Positions 57,973 to 64,000 of a stretch of 64,000 nt of DNA are shown piece by piece. Within the stretch, counting starts at the first letter, position 1, and each line of letters starts with the position of its first letter. A model generated the notes under the pieces. It saw nothing but the letters and a program-made list of their open reading frames with translations. It was not told the DNA's origin and searched no databases. Position numbers and translations under genes: made by a program. Source of the DNA: Gordonia sp. X0973 (GTDB lineage: Bacteria > Actinomycetota > Actinomycetes > Mycobacteriales > Mycobacteriaceae); NCBI RefSeq assembly GCF_013348785.1, contig NZ_CP054691.1, positions 2,356,001-2,420,000 of the forward strand. Reading direction: 5' to 3'.

Positions 57973-58929
57973 ATGACCTGCCCGATCAGCCCCACCACGG
58001 TCACGCCGGAGCAGAAGCGTGCTGCTGTCGTCGACGACACCACCCGCGCCGTCGACTTCTTCGAACGCGTCGCCGGTTCCACCTTCATCGCCTTCTACGC
58101 GGCGGCCCTCTTCGACCAGGCCATGGTCCCGGGAGTCTCCGCCGCACTGGAGGCGACCGGCCGGGTCAGGTACTCCCCGTGGCCGCGCGCACTGCGCACC
58201 GCCGCCTCCGATCAACTCGTGTTCGCCGGAACCGCGGATGATCGCGAAGCCGAGTCGCGCCGACTACTCGAGCTGCACCGCGACGTGCGGGGTACCGGCG
58301 CCGACGGTCAGCGCTACAGCGCACTGTCCCCGGATCTGTGGAACTGGATCCTGATCAGCACCTTCTTCATGCATCGCAATGCCGCCGAGGCGCTCGCCGG
58401 GCGTGCGTTCACCGCCGCCGAGGACCAGGCCGTCTGGGATCGGTTCCGAGCGGTGGGTACCGACCTCCAGCTACCCGGGCAAGGCCGGCTGATGGAGTCC
58501 TTCGACGAACTGAGCGCCTACTACGACCGCTTCGCCGCCGATCGCCTCACCGTCACCCCGACGCTGCGCGCCGTCATGGCGAGTCAAGGACGCGTCCCGC
58601 GGCCCGATTTCCTCCCGGCCGCCGTCGGCCCGTTGTGGTCGGCCGTCGTTCCGATCGCGGGGCATGTCACCGGTGTCCTCGGCTACGGCACCATGCGTCC
58701 GTCGGCGCGCGAGGTGCTCCCGATGCGGTGGACGCGACGCCACGACATCGAGTACGCCGCCCTCAACGCCGCATTGCGCGTCGCCTTCCGACTGCTTCCC
58801 GATGTCGTGACCCAGACGCCACTGGTGCGGGCGCGCAAAAAGTACGAGCGACTCGCCGACTCCTACCGCTCGATCGGGCTCACCTCCTTCAAGCCCGATC
58901 GCGGCGCGGCGGCGGTGCTCAACCGGTAA
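57973..58929 (+). CDS. DUF2236 (MpaB/Lcp-family) oxygenase-like protein
   Basis: A 318-residue PF09995-family protein. [36 protein letters not shown] holds the family's conserved His-x-x-V-x-G and Tyr-Trp pattern, and the C-terminal helices ([21 protein letters not shown]) complete the fold. It has no signal peptide. I use the ATG at 57973, which has GGAG six bases upstream, over an ATG at 57961. It is a shorter, distant relative of the Lcp-like protein at 56002, not a recent copy. Substrate unknown. Its 3' end overlaps gatA by 11 bp. Confidence 0.83.
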   Translation: MTCPISPTTVTPEQKRAAVVDDTTRAVDFFERVAGSTFIAFYAAALFDQAMVPGVSAALEATGRVRYSPWPRALRTAASDQLVFAGTADDREAESRRLLELHRDVRGTGADGQRYSALSPDLWNWILISTFFMHRNAAEALAGRAFTAAEDQAVWDRFRAVGTDLQLPGQGRLMESFDELSAYYDRFAADRLTVTPTLRAVMASQGRVPRPDFLPAAVGPLWSAVVPIAGHVTGVLGYGTMRPSAREVLPMRWTRRHDIEYAALNAALRVAFRLLPDVVTQTPLVRARKKYERLADSYRSIGLTSFKPDRGAAAVLNR

Positions 58930-60421
58930 TCGGCCCGCGCGCCGCCTCGTAGGCCGCGCCGACGCGGTAGAGGCGGTCGTCGGCGAGGGCCGGGGCCATG
59001 ATCTGCAGACCGACGGGCAGCCCGTCGGACAGGCCCGACGGCACCGACATGGCAGCCACACCGGCGAGGTTCACCGGAAGCGTGCACAGGTCGAACAGGT
59101 ACATGGCGAGCGGGTCGTCGACGCGCTCCCCCAGCTTGAAGGCCGTGGTCGGGGTGACCGGCGAGACCAGCACGTCCACGTTCTCGAAGGCCGCCTCGAA
59201 GTCGCGCGCGATGAGTGTCCGGACCTTCTGCGCCTGTCCGTAGTAGGCGTCGTAGTAGCCCGCCGACAGCGCGTAGGTGCCGATCATGATGCGGCGCTTC
59301 ACCTCGGCACCAAACCCCGCCTCGCGGGTCAGCGCCATCACCTCGTCGGCGCTGTGGCTGCCGTCGTCGCCGACGCGCAGGCCGTAGCGCATGGCGTCGA
59401 AGCGGGCGAGGTTGCTCGACACCTCCGACGGCAGGATCAGGTAATAGGCGCCCAGCGCGTAGGTGAAGTGCGGGCAGCTGACCTCGACCACCTCGGCGCC
59501 CCGCTCGGTGAGCGCCTTGACCGCGGTCTCGAAGGACGCGAGGACACCCGGCTGATAGCCCTCACCGGCGAGTTCCTTCACGACGCCGACGCGCACGCCG
59601 GACAGGTCGCCCTGCGCACCGGCCTTCGCGGCGCCGACGAGGTCGCCGACCGGGGCATCGATCGACGTGGAGTCGCGCGGGTCGTACCCGGCGATGATCT
59701 CGTGCAGCAGCGCCGTGTCGAGCACCGTCGTGCCGCACGGTCCGCCCTGGTCCAGCGACGACGCGCAGGCGACCAGGCCGTAGCGCGAGACCGTGCCGTA
59801 GGTGGGCTTCACGCCGACGGTCGCGGTGACGGCGGCCGGCTGGCGGATGGAGCCGCCGGTATCGGTGCCGATGGCCAGCGGGGCGCTGTGCGACGCGAGG
59901 GCCGCGGCACTGCCGCCGCCGGAGCCGCCCGGGATGCGCTCGATATCCCACGGGTTGCGGGTCACCTGGTAGGCGGAGTTCTCCGTCGAGCTGCCCATCG
60001 CGAACTCGTCCATGTTGGTCTTGCCCAGGATCGGCAGGCCCGCCGCGCGCAGCTTCGCGGTGACCGTCGCGTCATAGGGCGGCACCCAGCCCTCGAGAAT
60101 CTTCGATCCGCAGGTCGTGGGGGCGTCGACCGTGGTGAATACGTCCTTGAGTGCGATCGGCACCCCGGTCAGCGGGGAGGCGGCCTCGCCGGCGGCGATC
60201 GCGGCATCGGCGTCGGCCGCAGCGGCGAGCGCCTGATCGGCCCCGACGTGCAGATAGGCGCCGATCGTCTCGTCGACCTCGGCGATGCGATCCAGGAAGG
60301 CGCGGGTCACCTCGACCGAGGACAGCTCGCGCGCGGCGATCTGCTCGCCCAGGCGGGCGGCGGTGGCGCCGAGGATGGCGTCGTCGACGCCGGTGTAGGA
60401 GGCGGTCTGCTCTGCCATCAT
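58919..60421 (-). CDS. gatA: Aspartyl/glutamyl-tRNA amidotransferase subunit A
   Basis: GatA is the glutaminase that supplies ammonia for amidating Glu-tRNA(Gln) or Asp-tRNA(Asn). The 500-residue amidase-signature protein has the catalytic Lys in VPIALKDVF, the Ser-cis-Ser triad in the [13 protein letters not shown] and [12 protein letters not shown] regions, and full length. The ATG at 60419-60421 overlaps the gatC stop (ATGA); an adjacent in-frame ATG is possible. It is convergent with the DUF2236 gene, overlapping by 11 bp. Confidence 0.96.
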   Translation of the reverse strand: MMAEQTASYTGVDDAILGATAARLGEQIAARELSSVEVTRAFLDRIAEVDETIGAYLHVGADQALAAAADADAAIAAGEAASPLTGVPIALKDVFTTVDAPTTCGSKILEGWVPPYDATVTAKLRAAGLPILGKTNMDEFAMGSSTENSAYQVTRNPWDIERIPGGSGGGSAAALASHSAPLAIGTDTGGSIRQPAAVTATVGVKPTYGTVSRYGLVACASSLDQGGPCGTTVLDTALLHEIIAGYDPRDSTSIDAPVGDLVGAAKAGAQGDLSGVRVGVVKELAGEGYQPGVLASFETAVKALTERGAEVVEVSCPHFTYALGAYYLILPSEVSSNLARFDAMRYGLRVGDDGSHSADEVMALTREAGFGAEVKRRIMIGTYALSAGYYDAYYGQAQKVRTLIARDFEAAFENVDVLVSPVTPTTAFKLGERVDDPLAMYLFDLCTLPVNLAGVAAMSVPSGLSDGLPVGLQIMAPALADDRLYRVGAAYEAARGPITG

Positions 60422-60714
60422 TCCTCCCCGAGGATCTGCGGGACGGCGAAGCGATCCTGCTCGACGGCGGGGGCGCCCGACAGCGCCTCGTCGCGGGTCA
60501 GACCGGGGGTCACCTCGTCGACGCGCAGCACGTTGTCCAGCCGCGCGGGATGCGCGGTGGGCGGCACGTCGGCGGCGGCGACCTCGGTGATCGACGCGAC
60601 GTGCGTCAGGATCGAATCGAGCTGGGTCGCGTAGTGGTCGAGTTCGTCCTCGGTGAGCGCGAGCCGTGACAACCGCGCGAGATGCGCGACCTCGTCACGA
60701 GAGATGGCAGCCAA
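60418..60714 (-). CDS. gatC: Aspartyl/glutamyl-tRNA amidotransferase subunit C
   Basis: GatC is the 98-residue belt subunit that holds GatA and GatB together. [31 protein letters not shown] and [19 protein letters not shown] are the family signatures. The only fitting start is TTG at 60712-60714, behind GGACTGAGGAC. Overlap with gatA shows the two are translated in step. Confidence 0.94.
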   Translation of the reverse strand: MAAISRDEVAHLARLSRLALTEDELDHYATQLDSILTHVASITEVAAADVPPTAHPARLDNVLRVDEVTPGLTRDEALSGAPAVEQDRFAVPQILGEE

Positions 60715-60805
60715 GTCCTCAGTCCTTTCGAGCCGGAGGGTGATGCCTACAGCCTATTGGCCCGGCCCGGGGGCCGCCGCGCCGGGCGGACCGTTCGGTG
60801 GAAGA

Positions 60806-61465
60806 ATGGCCCGGGTGTCCTACCTGCTGCGCGTAACCATCGACGATCGCCCGGGTAGCCTCGGCCAGCTCGCGGTGGCGCTCGGCGGGGTCGGGGCCGA
60901 CATCATCTCGCTGGAGGTCATCGAACGCGGTAGCGGCTGGGCCGTCGACGACATCGTCGTGGACCTCCCCCTGGGCGCGCTGCCCGACACCCTGATCACC
61001 GCCGCGGCCACCGCGGACGCGCATGTCGACTCGGTCCGCCCCTACGCGGGGGTGTTGGACACCCATCGCGAACTCGAACTCGTCGACCACGTCGCGACGG
61101 CGAAAGCCGACCGCCTGCAAACCCTCGTCGACGATGCCCCGCAGGTGCTGCGCGCCTCGTGGGCGACAGTCGTCACGAAGGCGGATTCCGGTGCCACGGT
61201 GACGGTGTGCGGCAGTTCCGGCGCCCCGGAGACCCCGCTCGCGGATGCGTCCTGGCTCCCGATGGCGGCGGCCGCGACGATCGATCCGCAGGATCCGGGG
61301 GTTCCCCAGATGTGGCGGGATTGGGACACCAGGCTCGTCGCCGCACCCCTCGACGGTCCGCACCGCGCACTGCTGCTCGGCCGGGTCGGCGGACCCGATT
61401 TCCGTCCCGCCGAGGTCGCGCGCCTGGGCTACCTGATCGGGATCATCAGCAGCCTCAGCCGCTAG
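60806..61465 (+). CDS. ACT-domain protein
   Basis: A 219-residue protein. An N-terminal ACT domain (VSYLLRVTIDDRPGSLGQLAVALGGVGADIISLEVIERG) is followed by about 130 residues without a motif I recognise. ACT domains bind amino acids and usually gate an enzyme; here it may sense an amino acid on its own. It corresponds in place to the ACT-domain gene beside gatC in mycobacteria. An ATG at 60806 is used; a GTG three codons later is possible. Confidence 0.82.
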   Translation: MARVSYLLRVTIDDRPGSLGQLAVALGGVGADIISLEVIERGSGWAVDDIVVDLPLGALPDTLITAAATADAHVDSVRPYAGVLDTHRELELVDHVATAKADRLQTLVDDAPQVLRASWATVVTKADSGATVTVCGSSGAPETPLADASWLPMAAAATIDPQDPGVPQMWRDWDTRLVAAPLDGPHRALLLGRVGGPDFRPAEVARLGYLIGIISSLSR

Positions 61466-61478
61466 GCCGCCTCGCGCG

Positions 61479-63982
<2,504 letters not shown>

Positions 63983-64000
63983 GCGCCGCGCCCGAGCGCC

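Overview
This window is GC-rich chromosomal DNA from a mycolic-acid actinomycete of the order Mycobacteriales. Gordonia or a close relative fits best, but the genus is inference. The evidence is gene content and order: octT-gpgP-rsfS-nadD, proA-moxR-VWA, recG-fakA-rpmB, ung-thiL, fbiD-ppk1-mutT1-hupB-leuDC, gltX-FAH-MFS-leuB-serA, ilvBNC-cfp6, and lppZ-gatB-pfkA-gatA-gatC-ACT-ligA. From memory these follow the order of the Mycobacterium tuberculosis chromosome. Most of the window is core housekeeping sequence with tight, often 1-4 nt, gene overlaps.

Layout. 1-2.3 kb: a cut-off beta-propeller lactonase, a lipase-like hydrolase and an unknown protein. 2.3-7.6 kb: DegV, octanoyltransferase OctT, phosphatase GpgP, RsfS and NadD, with an amino-acid permease inserted between rsfS and nadD. 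7.6-11.2 kb: VWA protein, MoxR ATPase and proA. 11.4-14.7 kb: an accessory operon (acetoacetate-decarboxylase-like protein, two short-chain dehydrogenases, TetR) behind a palindromic operator. 14.7-19.8 kb: exported HNH protein, RecG, FakA-like kinase, L28. 19.8-22.9 kb: a crotonase, then two unrecognised genes and a DUF222/HNH gene that look acquired. 23.0-31.3 kb: Ung, a gamma-carbonic-anhydrase-like protein, ThiL, DUF3515, GpsA, DUF1905 protein, FbiD, PPK1, MutT1. 31.3-42.8 kb: HupB, LeuD, LeuC, IclR regulator, F420/PPOX protein, tRNA-Glu and tRNA-Gln, GltX, hydrolase, FAH-fold protein, MFS, LeuB, SerA. 43.1-50.0 kb: secreted protease, IlvC, IlvN, IlvB with an attenuator leader, CFP-6-like protein, IlvD. 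50.1-55.2 kb: DoxX, LppZ, GatB, PfkA. 55.3-58.9 kb: an island of two TetR genes and two Lcp/MpaB-type (DUF2236) oxygenase genes. 58.9-64 kb: GatA, GatC, ACT protein, LigA, MmcQ/YjbR protein.

How the genes work together. Branched-chain amino-acid synthesis dominates the middle: ilvB, ilvN, ilvC, ilvD, leuC, leuD and leuB are all present. Control is visible as a leader peptide with an Ile-Leu-Val-Val-Ile run and an intrinsic terminator in front of ilvB, and as a likely leaderless IclR-family gene divergent from leuCD. GatCAB, GltX and the two tRNAs (Glu and Gln) together supply Gln-tRNA(Gln) by the indirect route. OctT and GpgP belong to methylglucose lipopolysaccharide precursor synthesis.

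The least ordinary items are the paired TetR/DUF2236 island with a duplicated operator, an amino-acid permease carrying a C-terminal CD225/dispanin-like segment, the accessory operon with a 17-bp palindrome over its -35 box, and the orphan genes near 21 kb. No rRNA, CRISPR array, insertion sequence or prophage was seen, and no gene-free stretch exceeds 300 bases.
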